A stretch of DNA of 64,000 bases, taken from Streptomyces tirandamycinicus (lineage in GTDB: Bacteria > Actinomycetota > Actinomycetes > Streptomycetales > Streptomycetaceae). Position 1 is the stretch's first letter. The number at the start of each line of letters is the position of its first letter. Shown piece after piece: positions 52,087 to 60,371 of this stretch. Location of the stretch: NCBI RefSeq assembly GCF_003097515.1, contig NZ_CP029188.1:868001-932000 (forward strand), given 5' to 3'. The notes below the pieces were generated by a model that was not told the DNA's origin, searched no databases, and saw only the letters and a list, made by a program, of their open reading frames with translations. A program made the translations under genes and the position numbers.

Positions 52087-53355
52087 ATGACAGGCACAGG
52101 GCGTTCCGCGACGGCGGGGCCCGCCGGGTCCGGGCTCCTGACGGCCGGGGCCGTCGCGGCCTTCGCGCTCACCAGGACGCTGCTGCTGCTCTGGGTCCTG
52201 AAGGTCCTCCCCGTCCGCGGCCCCGACGTGACCAGCGATGTCGCCGTGATCTACCAGGGCTGGTACGAGGTGCTGCGGACCGGCACCTATCCGCTGGACG
52301 ACGTCACCTGGCAGTACCCGCCCGCGGCCGCCCTGGCGATCCTCTCCCCCGGCCTGGTGCCGTCACTCGACTACGTCCACGCGTTCTTCGCCCTGGCCCT
52401 GGTGTGCGACGCGGCGGTCCTGGGGCTGCTGCTGTACACGGGGCGACGGCCCGGGAAGTCGGTGCGGGGCGCCTGGTTCTGGATCGCGGGGCTGCCGCTG
52501 CTGGGTCCGACGGCGTACGCCCGGTACGACCTGATGGTGACGGCGGTCGCGGTGGCCGCGCTCCTCGCCGCCGCCCGCCGTCCCGGTGTCGCCGGGGCGC
52601 TGGCCGGGTTCGGCGCGATGCTGAAGGTGTGGCCGGTGCTGCTGCTGGCCGGGGTGCGGCAGGGCCGCGCGTGGGCCGCGGCGGCGGTGACGGGAGCCGC
52701 CCTGCTGCTGGTCCTCACGGCGTCGATGCCGGGGGCGCTGGCCTTCCTCGGCTTCCAGCGGGACCGGGGCACCGAGGTCGAGTCGCTGGGCGCGCTGGTC
52801 TTCCACGTCGCACGGCACTTCGGCTGGGAGGGGCAGGTGCTGCTGAACTACGGCTCGGTCGAGTTCCTCGGCCCGTACGTCCCCCTGGTCAGCGGCGTGG
52901 CACTCGGTCTCACCGCGGCCGTCTTCGGCTGGCTGGCCGTGTGGCGGCTGCGGGCGGCGGAGTTCTCCGCCGCCACCCCCGCGGACGCGGCGTTCACGGC
53001 CGTGCTGCTGTTCACCACCACGAGCCGGGTGATCAGCCCCCAGTACCTGGTCTGGCTGCTGGGACTGGCCGCGGTCTGCCTGGCCTTCCGGCGGAGCCGG
53101 ATGGCCGCACCGGGCCTGCTGGTGCTGGCCGCCACCGGGCTCACCTTCCTGGAGTTCCCGATCTGGTTCGACAAGGTGGTCGCGAGCGACCCCCTGGGGG
53201 TCGCGGTCCTGGCGGCCCGCAACGGACTCCTGGTGGCTGCCGCGCTGCTGGCGTGCCGCCGCCTGTGGACGGGGACGGTCCCGCCGGGCCGGCGGCGGGG
53301 CGGCCGGGCACTCCCGGCCCGGTCCGGCCGCGACCGGGCTTCGGTCGGGCCCTGA
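52087..53355 (+). CDS. GT87-type polyprenyl-sugar-dependent membrane glycosyltransferase
   Basis: This 422-residue protein has about ten membrane helices and an early acidic loop DVTSDVAVIYQGWYEVLR followed by YPPAAALA, as in DUF2029/GT87 mannosyltransferases that use polyprenyl-phosphate mannose outside the membrane. The ATG at 52087 follows GGGGTGG. The last 40 residues are basic and proline-rich. With the divergent PimB'-like gene it suggests PIM or lipoglycan elongation (inference). Confidence 0.8.
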   Translation: MTGTGRSATAGPAGSGLLTAGAVAAFALTRTLLLLWVLKVLPVRGPDVTSDVAVIYQGWYEVLRTGTYPLDDVTWQYPPAAALAILSPGLVPSLDYVHAFFALALVCDAAVLGLLLYTGRRPGKSVRGAWFWIAGLPLLGPTAYARYDLMVTAVAVAALLAAARRPGVAGALAGFGAMLKVWPVLLLAGVRQGRAWAAAAVTGAALLLVLTASMPGALAFLGFQRDRGTEVESLGALVFHVARHFGWEGQVLLNYGSVEFLGPYVPLVSGVALGLTAAVFGWLAVWRLRAAEFSAATPADAAFTAVLLFTTTSRVISPQYLVWLLGLAAVCLAFRRSRMAAPGLLVLAATGLTFLEFPIWFDKVVASDPLGVAVLAARNGLLVAAALLACRRLWTGTVPPGRRRGGRALPARSGRDRASVGP

Positions 53356-53412
53356 CCCCTCCGGAAACCCGCGCCGCCGGGGCGTACGTCCCCCCGGGGA
53401 CCCGGCGGCGGA

Positions 53413-54681
53413 TCAGCGGCCGCCCAGCCGCTCGGCCAGGTACTCCCGCCAGTCCGCGGTGAAGCGTTCCCGGCTCGTGCCCAGGACCTCGGCGAACGCC
53501 GCCTCCACCGCCCCGTCGCGCGACTCCGCGGCGCCCACCGCCCGGTAGAACGCGCGCAGCCGGTCCTCGCCCCAGCGCCGGGCGATCAGCTCGCAGGCCA
53601 GCAGGCCGCCCTCGTACGCGCGGCCCAGTGCGCGTTCACCGCCGCCGAAGCGGAAGTCGGCGTCGGCGGGGAGCGTGCCGGGGAGGTCTCCGGCGAGGAC
53701 CGCGCGGCGCAGTTCCGGTGCGGTCTCCCGGACGTCGCGGCCGGTGCCGCGGTAGGCGGCCCAGTCGGCGAACCCCTCGGAGAGCCAGAGCGGGGTGGCG
53801 GCCGAGGTGTGCGCGCGGGTCGCCACATGCGCGGTCTCGTGGGTGAGGACGACGCGCCGGCCGTGGTCGCCGAGCTCTCCGTACGCCTCGGGATTGACGG
53901 TCACCCGGTCCGCGGGCGCCGGGCCGCCGGGCTTGCCGGGAGTCGCGGCGATGCCCGTGGTGACCGCCGCGACACCCCGGAACTCCGCGGCGGGAGCGCC
54001 CAGCAGACGGCCCATGGCGGCCTGCGATCCGGGCACCGTCACCACCACCCGCCCGGCCCAGGCCCCGCCCCACGCGGCCGAGACCGCGGGGACGGCCCGG
54101 TCGGCGTCCGCCGCGATCCGCCGGAGCCGGGCCCGGTCCTGCCCCACCCCGAGGACCAGGCTGTGCGTGCCGCGCACCACCTCGATGTCGCCCTGCTGCC
54201 ACAGTTGCTGCGCGCCGCCGCTGCCGGGGCGGTCGGCGGTGATGTACCAGCGGCCGTCCCGCTCGGCCAGCTCCAGCCGGCGCTCGGCGGTCGCGGGCGA
54301 GGCGTCGTACCCGTCGAGGCGGTACCGCAGTTCGGCGTCGGCCGTGGCCCGGTCGCCGGAGCGCCGCACCCCGGTGAGCCGGTACTCCCAGGAGCTCAGC
54401 GGAAGCTCGGAGAGGTTCGCGAACTCCGCGCGCCCGGCCGCTCTCAGCGGCCGGGCGGAAGGGTCGAACGCCGAGAGATAGCCGGCCTCGTCGTGGCGGA
54501 GCACCGCGGCGGCGCGGGCGTCGAGCATGCGCTGGACCTCGCGGCCGGTCGTGTCACGCCCCGGCGCGCCGGCGCAGCCGCCGGTCAGGAGCGCCCCGGC
54601 CAGGATCAGCCCGGCCAGGACGGGTGCCGCCCCGCGCAGCCGTCCCGCCGCCGTCCGCCCGAAGAAGTCCCGACCAGCCAC
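53413..54681 (-). CDS. Lipoprotein with HExxH metallopeptidase-like domain
   Basis: This 422-residue protein has an N-terminal signal with lipobox LLTGGCAG (Cys36), so it should be membrane anchored and outside. A zinc motif H281ETAH285 is followed by LSEGFADWAA near residue 304, giving the gluzincin HExxH...E pattern. The region before it (about 45-200) is a separate alpha/beta domain. The GTG at 54681 has only a weak ribosome site. No substrate is known. Confidence 0.8.
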   Translation of the reverse strand: MAGRDFFGRTAAGRLRGAAPVLAGLILAGALLTGGCAGAPGRDTTGREVQRMLDARAAAVLRHDEAGYLSAFDPSARPLRAAGRAEFANLSELPLSSWEYRLTGVRRSGDRATADAELRYRLDGYDASPATAERRLELAERDGRWYITADRPGSGGAQQLWQQGDIEVVRGTHSLVLGVGQDRARLRRIAADADRAVPAVSAAWGGAWAGRVVVTVPGSQAAMGRLLGAPAAEFRGVAAVTTGIAATPGKPGGPAPADRVTVNPEAYGELGDHGRRVVLTHETAHVATRAHTSAATPLWLSEGFADWAAYRGTGRDVRETAPELRRAVLAGDLPGTLPADADFRFGGGERALGRAYEGGLLACELIARRWGEDRLRAFYRAVGAAESRDGAVEAAFAEVLGTSRERFTADWREYLAERLGGR

Positions 54682-54732
54682 CCTGCCGATGGTAGGCGAG
54701 CGGGAGAGCGGGACCGCCCCGGCCGCGGCCGG

Positions 54733-55761
54733 TCAGGGCCGGGTCACCGAGGCGATCGGCATCATCCCCACCGGGTCGTAGCGCACCGCCGCGCCCGGGT
54801 AGGGCGCGTGGACGACCTGGCCGTTGCCGACGTACATGGCGACATGACTGGCGTCGGAGCGGTAGGTGACCAGGTCACCGGGCCTCGCCTGGGACAGCGG
54901 AACCTGCTGTCCGGCGTACCGCTGGGCCTGGGAGGTACGGGGCAGCCCCACCCCGGCCCGGGCGTAGGACCACTGGGTGAGGCCGGAGCAGTCGAAGCCG
55001 TTCGGCCCGTTGGCACCCCAGACGTACGGCTTGCCGACCGCGCTCTGCGCGGCCGCCACGGCCGCGGCCGCACGGGCCGACGAGGGGCCGGCCGCGCCGG
55101 ACAGGTCGGGGGCGGCCCGGCCGGAGCGCGACGCCCGGTCGTACGCCGCACGTTCCGCCGCGGGCAGGGACGACAGCAGCCGCTCGGCCGTCGCGAGCTT
55201 CGCCTCCACGGTCCGCTTGTGACGGGCCAGGGCGGTCCTGGTGCGTTCCAGCTCCGCCAGTTGCCGGGCGGCCTCGGAACGCTCCTGGCCGAGCCGCCGC
55301 TGGGCCCGCCGGAGGTCGGTCAGGACGGCCGCCTCCCGGTCACCGAGCCGGTCCAGCACCGCGGCCCGGTCCAGGTACGTGTCCGGGTCGCCGGAGAGCA
55401 GCAGGGCGAGCGCGGGGTCCACCCCGCCGGAGCGGTACTGGGCGCCGGCCACGGAACCGAGCGCGTCCCGCATCCGGTTGACGTCCTCTTGGCCGCGGGC
55501 GGCCCGCTCGCGGACCCGGGTCAGCTGCGCACCCAGCTCGTCGGCGTGCTCGGCCGCCTCGTTGTAGCGCTCGGTCGCCACCTCGGCCTGCTCGTACAGC
55601 CGGTCGACCATGGCGCGGATGGCGGCGGGGCCGGTGGACGGGTCGGCCCCGGCGGGTGCGGTGCCGAGGGCGGCCGCGGCGGTCGCCACCGTGGCCGAGA
55701 GGAGGGTGACCCGGGCACCCCCGTTGAAACCGGAGGCCGAGGATCGGCGATGGGACGCCAC
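54733..55761 (-). CDS. NlpC/P60 peptidoglycan hydrolase (paralogue 1)
   Basis: This 342-residue protein starts at the GTG at 55761. It has an N-terminal export signal (VASHRRSSASGFNGG, then a hydrophobic run), a long coiled-coil segment (about 45-215) and a C-terminal NlpC/P60 domain with Cys258 in FDCSGLTQWSY and His306 in SHVAMYVG. It resembles RipA/CwlO-type endopeptidases that cut peptidoglycan stem peptides. It shares length, layout and many residues with the next gene, its tandem paralogue. Confidence 0.9.
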   Translation of the reverse strand: MASHRRSSASGFNGGARVTLLSATVATAAAALGTAPAGADPSTGPAAIRAMVDRLYEQAEVATERYNEAAEHADELGAQLTRVRERAARGQEDVNRMRDALGSVAGAQYRSGGVDPALALLLSGDPDTYLDRAAVLDRLGDREAAVLTDLRRAQRRLGQERSEAARQLAELERTRTALARHKRTVEAKLATAERLLSSLPAAERAAYDRASRSGRAAPDLSGAAGPSSARAAAAVAAAQSAVGKPYVWGANGPNGFDCSGLTQWSYARAGVGLPRTSQAQRYAGQQVPLSQARPGDLVTYRSDASHVAMYVGNGQVVHAPYPGAAVRYDPVGMMPIASVTRP

Positions 55762-55870
55762 AGGAGCCGTACTCCCTTCCGCTGGACGCAGCCTGAGCGG
55801 CTGCTGCGCGGCAGACAGTAACGGCGGGGGAACGGGACGGCCAAAAGCCGCATCGGGCACAGACAGTGAC

Positions 55871-55906
55871 GCCCCGCAGGAGACCACAGGTCACCGGCGG
55901 GGCGCT
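55871..55906. terminator. Hairpin between the NlpC/P60 paralogues
   Basis: CGCCCCGC pairs with GCGGGGCG and the loop contains an inner imperfect palindrome (GGTGACC-TGT-GGTCTCC on the minus strand). It lies downstream of paralogue 2 and upstream of paralogue 1, so it may end the first transcript and separate the regulation of the two. Confidence 0.5.
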
Positions 55907-56016
55907 CGGTCAGCGGCGCGTACCCGGATTCGCTCGAACGGGCGCCACTCGAGGGGCCGTCAGACCCGGACGCCACGCGAGCGGCCGTCAGGCCCGGGCG
56001 CCGAGCCGCGGGGCCG

Positions 56017-57045
56017 TCAGACCCGGACGCCGAACTGGAAGGTGCCCATGTAGTCCATGGACTCGTAGCGGACGACGGTACCGGGCTTCGGGGCGTGCAG
56101 GATCTGGTTGTTGCCCGCGTACAGACCCACGTGCGAAAGGCCGTTGAAGAAGACCAGGTCGCCCGGCTTGAGCTGGCTGCGGCCGATCTTCACGCCGTCG
56201 TTCTGCTGGGTGTAGGTGGTCCGGGTGAGGCTCACCCCGGCCTGGCGGTAGGCCCACTGCGTCAGCCCGGAGCAGTCGTAGGAGTTCGGGCCTTCGGCGC
56301 CCGAGACGTACGGCTTGCCCAGCTGGGTGGCGGCGGCGTTGAGCGCGGCTGCGCCGCGCTGCGAGGCCGGCACCTCGTTGCCGAGGCTCACCCGCTCACC
56401 GGCGTCGCGGCTGGCGCGCTGCTCCTCCTCCTCCATCTTCGCCCGCTCTTCGGCGGTCAGGGTGTTGAGGAGCTTCTGGGCCTCGGAGAGCTTGCCCTGG
56501 ATCTTGGCCTTCTTCTCGCCCAGCGTCTGGCGGACGTCCTGGAGGTCACCGAGCTTGCGGGTGGCCTCGGCACGCTGCTGGGCGAGGTCCCGCTGCTTCG
56601 ACTGGATGTCCTCGAGCGCGGTGGCCTGCTTGGCGCCGAGCTGGTCCATCGCCGACGCCTTGTCCAGGTACGTGTCCGGGTCGCCGGAGAGGAAGAGCTG
56701 GACGGACGGGTCGATGCCGCCGGAGCGGTACTGGGCGCTGGCCACCGAACCCAGCTTGTCCCGCATGGTGTTGAGCTCGTCCTGCCCGCGGGCGACGCGG
56801 TCCTGGATCGCGTCGATCTCCTTCTGAAGCTTGGTCTGCTGCTCCTTGGCCAGGCTGTGGTCCTCGGTGGCCTTCTCCGCCTCGTGGTAGAGGGCGTCGA
56901 CCTTGGCCTTGACCTCGTCCTTGCTCGGCTTGGCCGGAGCGGCCTGGGCGGCCTGGGAGGTGAGGGCGACGGCCGCGGCGGCGGTCGCCGTGAGCACGGT
57001 CACACGGGTGCGGCTCGGCTGCTTGGGACGACGGTGGGACGCCAC
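56017..57045 (-). CDS. NlpC/P60 peptidoglycan hydrolase (paralogue 2)
   Basis: This 342-residue protein starts at the GTG at 57045, nine bases after AAGGAG. Its N-terminus VASHRRPKQPSRTR precedes an Ala-rich signal, then a coiled coil with EKATEDHSLAKEQQTKLQKE, then NlpC/P60 with Cys258 in YDCSGLTQWAY and His305 in SHVGLYAG. Both paralogues have the same length and the same cysteine number. In front of it is a probable c-di-AMP riboswitch, seen for cell-wall hydrolase genes in Streptomyces. Confidence 0.92.
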   Translation of the reverse strand: MASHRRPKQPSRTRVTVLTATAAAAVALTSQAAQAAPAKPSKDEVKAKVDALYHEAEKATEDHSLAKEQQTKLQKEIDAIQDRVARGQDELNTMRDKLGSVASAQYRSGGIDPSVQLFLSGDPDTYLDKASAMDQLGAKQATALEDIQSKQRDLAQQRAEATRKLGDLQDVRQTLGEKKAKIQGKLSEAQKLLNTLTAEERAKMEEEEQRASRDAGERVSLGNEVPASQRGAAALNAAATQLGKPYVSGAEGPNSYDCSGLTQWAYRQAGVSLTRTTYTQQNDGVKIGRSQLKPGDLVFFNGLSHVGLYAGNNQILHAPKPGTVVRYESMDYMGTFQFGVRV

Positions 57046-57054
57046 GAAGGCGAG

Positions 57055-57195
57055 CTCCTTCTTCCTCGAGCCGCCTGCCGGGCCGCGGGGTGGGTCCCCG
57101 GCTCCGCGCACACTCGGGTCCCCCGGCAAAGCAGGGCTGAACTGCGCGAAATCGGCGGTTCCTTCGCTGTCACCCCGGATGGGCGATCAACCGCG
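57055..57195 (-). promoter_or_regulatory. Probable c-di-AMP (ydaO-type) riboswitch
   Basis: The minus-strand leader contains GCAGTTCAGCCCTGC, then GCCGGGGGACCCGAG, GAGCCGGGGACCCACC and GGCAGGCGGCTCGAGG, in the order of actinobacterial ydaO elements. It ends just before the ribosome site of NlpC/P60 paralogue 2. Such riboswitches are known to control resuscitation factor and NlpC/P60 genes in Streptomyces and mycobacteria. The match is by eye. Confidence 0.6.
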
Positions 57196-57364
57196 CGAAG
57201 GTTCGAGGCCTGACCCTAGTGACCTTCCTGTGATCACTTCAAATCCTCATCAGAAAAATCTGGCCCACGAAGCGCATTCTTTACACGCACCACACGGCCT
57301 GTAGCGGGGACTTGACGGTCCGTTCCGTGAAATCGGGCATTACGCCCAGGAGTTACGAGTCGCG

Positions 57365-58723
57365 CTAGACGCGCGAAAGCCGCTTCAGCAACATCGCGGA
57401 CGCGACCGGCCTCGCACCCGCCTTCGCCACCCCGTCGGCGACTTCCCGGTCCGTCGACACCACCACGACGGGCCGGCCCGGCGGCTCCGCCCGGACCAGT
57501 TGGCGGATCAGCTCGTCCGCGGTCACACCGGGCTTGGAGAACAGCACCCGCACCCCGCGCGGGGGCGCCAGCAGCACGGGCGCGGCGAGCTCCGCGCCGT
57601 CGAAGACGCAGGTGATCTCGGCGCCGGTCTGCGCCGCCAGCATCGCGAGGCCGCCGAGCAGCCGCAGCCGCTGCTTCTCCAGCGGCATCGTCGGGTATCC
57701 GGTCTTCGTGACGTTGTAGCCGTCCACGAGCAGATGCACCTGGGGCAGCGCGAGCAGCTGGTCCAGCATGGCCGGGTCGGTCTCGGACAGCGCGCGCGCC
57801 GCGATGTCCTTGGGGGTCATCCGGCCGGGCTGCACCGCGTCGACGGTGTCGGCCGGGTGCAGGGAGGCGGGTGGCAGGGCCAGTTCGCGGCGCAGCCCGG
57901 AGGCCGCGTCCAGCACGGTGTCCAGCAGCAGCCGTACCCGCATGTCCTCGATCGACCGGCCCTCGCGGGCGGCCCTGCGGCTCGCCTCGACCGCGGACTC
58001 CGCCTCGGCGAGCCTGGCCCTGAGCCGGCGCGCCTCGCTCTCGGCCGCGGTCACCTGGGCGTGCGCCTCGGCTCTCGCCCCCTCGTTCTCGGCGTTGCCG
58101 CGGCGCACGGCCGCCTCGGCGCGCTTGATGTCGCTGTGGGCGCTGCGCAGCTTGCGGTGCAGCGCGTCCGACTCCTTGCGGACCGCGTCCAGCTCGGTGC
58201 GCAGCCGCTCGGTCTCGGCCTTGTGCTGCGCCTTCAGCCGGTCCAGTTCCTCGCGGAGCCGCTGCAGCTCCCGCCGGCTCTCCTCGTCCGCGCGCTCGGC
58301 GTCCGCGCGCTGGGCCTCCTCACCGGCGGCGGCCACCAGCTTGACCCAGCCCGCCGGACGCAGCACGAAGGCCGCCGCCGCCACGTCGACGGGGTCGGCG
58401 GCGGCGGGCGGTGTCCCCGACTCCAGGGCGTCCGCCAGCTCGGGCTGGGAATCGCGGAGCCGTTCGGCGATGCGCTGCCGGAAGACGGGGTCGCCCTCCA
58501 GGGCCGCGGCCATCGCGTTGCCCGCGTACTTCGCCCGCCGGGACGGGGTGAATCGGGCGTACTGCCGCAACTGGGCCGGGAGTTCGGTGACGGTCAGCCC
58601 GCCGAAGGCGTCCGAGACCAGTGCGACGACCCGTCGCCGCACGCCTTCCGGCAGCGGGCGGTCGAGCGCCTCGGCGGCGTCGCCGGCACCGGCCGGCCCG
58701 GCGCCGCTCTCGGGCTGCTCCAC
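57365..58723 (-). CDS. NYN-domain RNA-binding protein with coiled coil
   Basis: This 452-residue protein has a helical N-terminal region, a coiled coil (about 140-265, heptads rich in Glu/Arg) and a C-terminal NYN/PIN-like domain. The latter begins HLLVDGYNVTKTGYPTMPLE, then ITCVFDGAELA and VVVVSTDREVADGVAKAGA, with the acidic residues of a metal-dependent RNase. The GTG at 58723 follows GGGGTG by eight bases. It may act in RNA maturation or decay. Confidence 0.85.
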   Translation of the reverse strand: MEQPESGAGPAGAGDAAEALDRPLPEGVRRRVVALVSDAFGGLTVTELPAQLRQYARFTPSRRAKYAGNAMAAALEGDPVFRQRIAERLRDSQPELADALESGTPPAAADPVDVAAAAFVLRPAGWVKLVAAAGEEAQRADAERADEESRRELQRLREELDRLKAQHKAETERLRTELDAVRKESDALHRKLRSAHSDIKRAEAAVRRGNAENEGARAEAHAQVTAAESEARRLRARLAEAESAVEASRRAAREGRSIEDMRVRLLLDTVLDAASGLRRELALPPASLHPADTVDAVQPGRMTPKDIAARALSETDPAMLDQLLALPQVHLLVDGYNVTKTGYPTMPLEKQRLRLLGGLAMLAAQTGAEITCVFDGAELAAPVLLAPPRGVRVLFSKPGVTADELIRQLVRAEPPGRPVVVVSTDREVADGVAKAGARPVASAMLLKRLSRV

Positions 58724-58766
58724 GATCGGTCACCCCACTGTCTTCCCGCGGGTCCGCTCGGCTCCC

Positions 58767-59009
58767 TCAGGAGCCGCCGCCCGGCCTGTCCACCAGTTCG
58801 ATCTGGTCCACGGCGTTGCACCAGCGGCAGCGGACCGACTCGATGGTCTCACTCACCACCTCGCGTTCCTCCACCTTGGGCTCCCCCGCGAGATCCAGAT
58901 GCACGTACTCGACGGCCCGGGAGGACCGGGTCACGTCGAAACGCGTCAGGTTGCCGCACAGGGTGCAGCGCCATCGTGTGGTGTCCGTCGGCATGGGTAC
59001 CGTCGTCAT
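58767..59009 (-). CDS. Small zinc-ribbon-like protein, unknown function
   Basis: This 80-residue protein starts at the ATG at 59009, nine bases after CGAGGA. CTLCGN and CRWCNA provide two CxxC knuckles that could bind zinc. The middle is acidic. It resembles small conserved actinobacterial proteins without assigned function. It lies just upstream of the NYN gene in the same direction. Confidence 0.65.
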   Translation of the reverse strand: MTTVPMPTDTTRWRCTLCGNLTRFDVTRSSRAVEYVHLDLAGEPKVEEREVVSETIESVRCRWCNAVDQIELVDRPGGGS

Positions 59010-59146
59010 CGAGCCGTCCTCGCTTCTCGTGCGTCTTCTCGTGCGTCTCCGCGTGCGTACTGCCCGTAACCCTACGACCTGACGGGTCCGCCGTGACACG
59101 GCGAGGCGGCCCGCCCGCTCCGGTCCCGGTGCGCCATGCTCTGGGC

Positions 59147-59872
59147 ATGACCGATCGGTGGACGGCGGTACGGGGCCTGACGACCGGCCCGGTGGTGACC
59201 TACGGAGCGATCGGCCTGTGCTGCCTCCTGTTCCTCGTCGGTCCGGTGTCCGGACTCAACGCCTCCTACGGCACCGGAGGCACCCTGCTCACCGCCCAGA
59301 CCGCCCACTTCGAGCGCTGGGGCGTGATCCCGAGCGAGCTGCTGCAGGGCTCCCCGCGCGCCCTGCTCACCCCGCTGACCGCGCTCTTCGTGCACGGCAG
59401 CTGGCTGCACCTGCTCGGCAACATGCTCTTCCTCCACGTCTTCGGCGCCATGGTCGAGGAACGCATGGGCCACCTGGAGTTCGCGCTCTTCTATCTGGGC
59501 TGCGGCTATCTGGCACTCCTCGCCTACGCGGCGGCCAACGCGGAGTCCGGCCACACCCTCGTCGGGGCGTCCGGAGCGATCTCGGGCGTGCTGGGCGCCT
59601 TTCTCTGCCTCTTCCCGAGGACGCGGGTGACAAGCCTCTATCCCTTCCTGTTCTTCCTGCCGCTGCGCTTCCCCGCCTGGATCGTGCTGGTCTTCTGGTT
59701 CGTGCTGCAGTGGCTGGCGGAGGCGCAGAGCTCGTCCTCGGGCCCCGGGGTGGCCTATCTGGCGCATCTGGTGGGCTTCGGGATCGGCTTCCTCTACGCG
59801 TGGGGCCGCTTCCGGCAGGCCGCTAGAGTGAAGGCCCAAGCAGCGGCCACCGAGGGAGAAGGACAGCCGTGA
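59147..59872 (+). CDS. Rhomboid-family intramembrane serine protease
   Basis: This 241-residue protein has six or seven membrane helices. The motifs HGSWLHLLGNMLFL, GASGAISGVLG (nucleophile Ser142) and AHLVGFGIGFLY (His207) give the rhomboid Ser-His dyad. It cleaves membrane proteins within the bilayer; the substrate is unknown. The ATG at 59147 has no strong ribosome site. Its stop overlaps the GTG of the Lrp-type gene by four bases. Confidence 0.9.
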   Translation: MTDRWTAVRGLTTGPVVTYGAIGLCCLLFLVGPVSGLNASYGTGGTLLTAQTAHFERWGVIPSELLQGSPRALLTPLTALFVHGSWLHLLGNMLFLHVFGAMVEERMGHLEFALFYLGCGYLALLAYAAANAESGHTLVGASGAISGVLGAFLCLFPRTRVTSLYPFLFFLPLRFPAWIVLVFWFVLQWLAEAQSSSSGPGVAYLAHLVGFGIGFLYAWGRFRQAARVKAQAAATEGEGQP

Positions 59873-60150
59873 TCACCGCGATCGTGCTCATCAAGACCAG
59901 CGTGGACCGCATCCCCGAGATCGCCGAGTCGATCGCCTCCCTGGACAGCGTCAGCGAGGTCTTCTCGGTCACCGGCACATACGACCTGATCGCGATGGTC
60001 CGGGTCGCGAAGCACGACGACCTGGCCGATGTGATCCCGGGCCGGATCAGCAAGATCCCGGGCGTCGAGGCGACCGACACGCATGTCGCGTTCCGTACGT
60101 ACTCCCAGCACGACCTGGAGGCGGCGTTCGCGATCGGGCTCGACGCGTAG
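59869..60150 (+). CDS. Stand-alone RAM (Lrp/AsnC C-terminal) domain protein
   Basis: This 93-residue protein is the ligand-binding half of Lrp/AsnC regulators (MITAIVLIKTSVDRIPEIAE, VTGTYDLIAMVRV, VEATDTHVAFRTYSQHD) with no DNA-binding domain. Such free RAM domains form rings and bind amino acids. It may modulate a full Lrp protein or act as an enzyme partner. The GTG overlaps the rhomboid stop, giving coupled translation. Confidence 0.9.
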   Translation: MITAIVLIKTSVDRIPEIAESIASLDSVSEVFSVTGTYDLIAMVRVAKHDDLADVIPGRISKIPGVEATDTHVAFRTYSQHDLEAAFAIGLDA

Positions 60151-60371
60151 GCCGGAGGCGGCCCGGACGCCGAGGGGGCCGGGCGCCGAACGGACCGGAC
60201 GCCGAACGGGCCGCGGCGCGGCCCGGCCCACAGCGCCCCCGGCCGGTCGAGCGGCCGGTGGGCCCGGCCCCGTGGACGGCCCACCCGGGCCTCCCGAGCT
60301 CCCGGCCACCCGCCGGTGGGCCCGTCAGGCCGGAGGACCGGGCGCCCCCGCGCGCCGCCGCCCCGCGCCGC

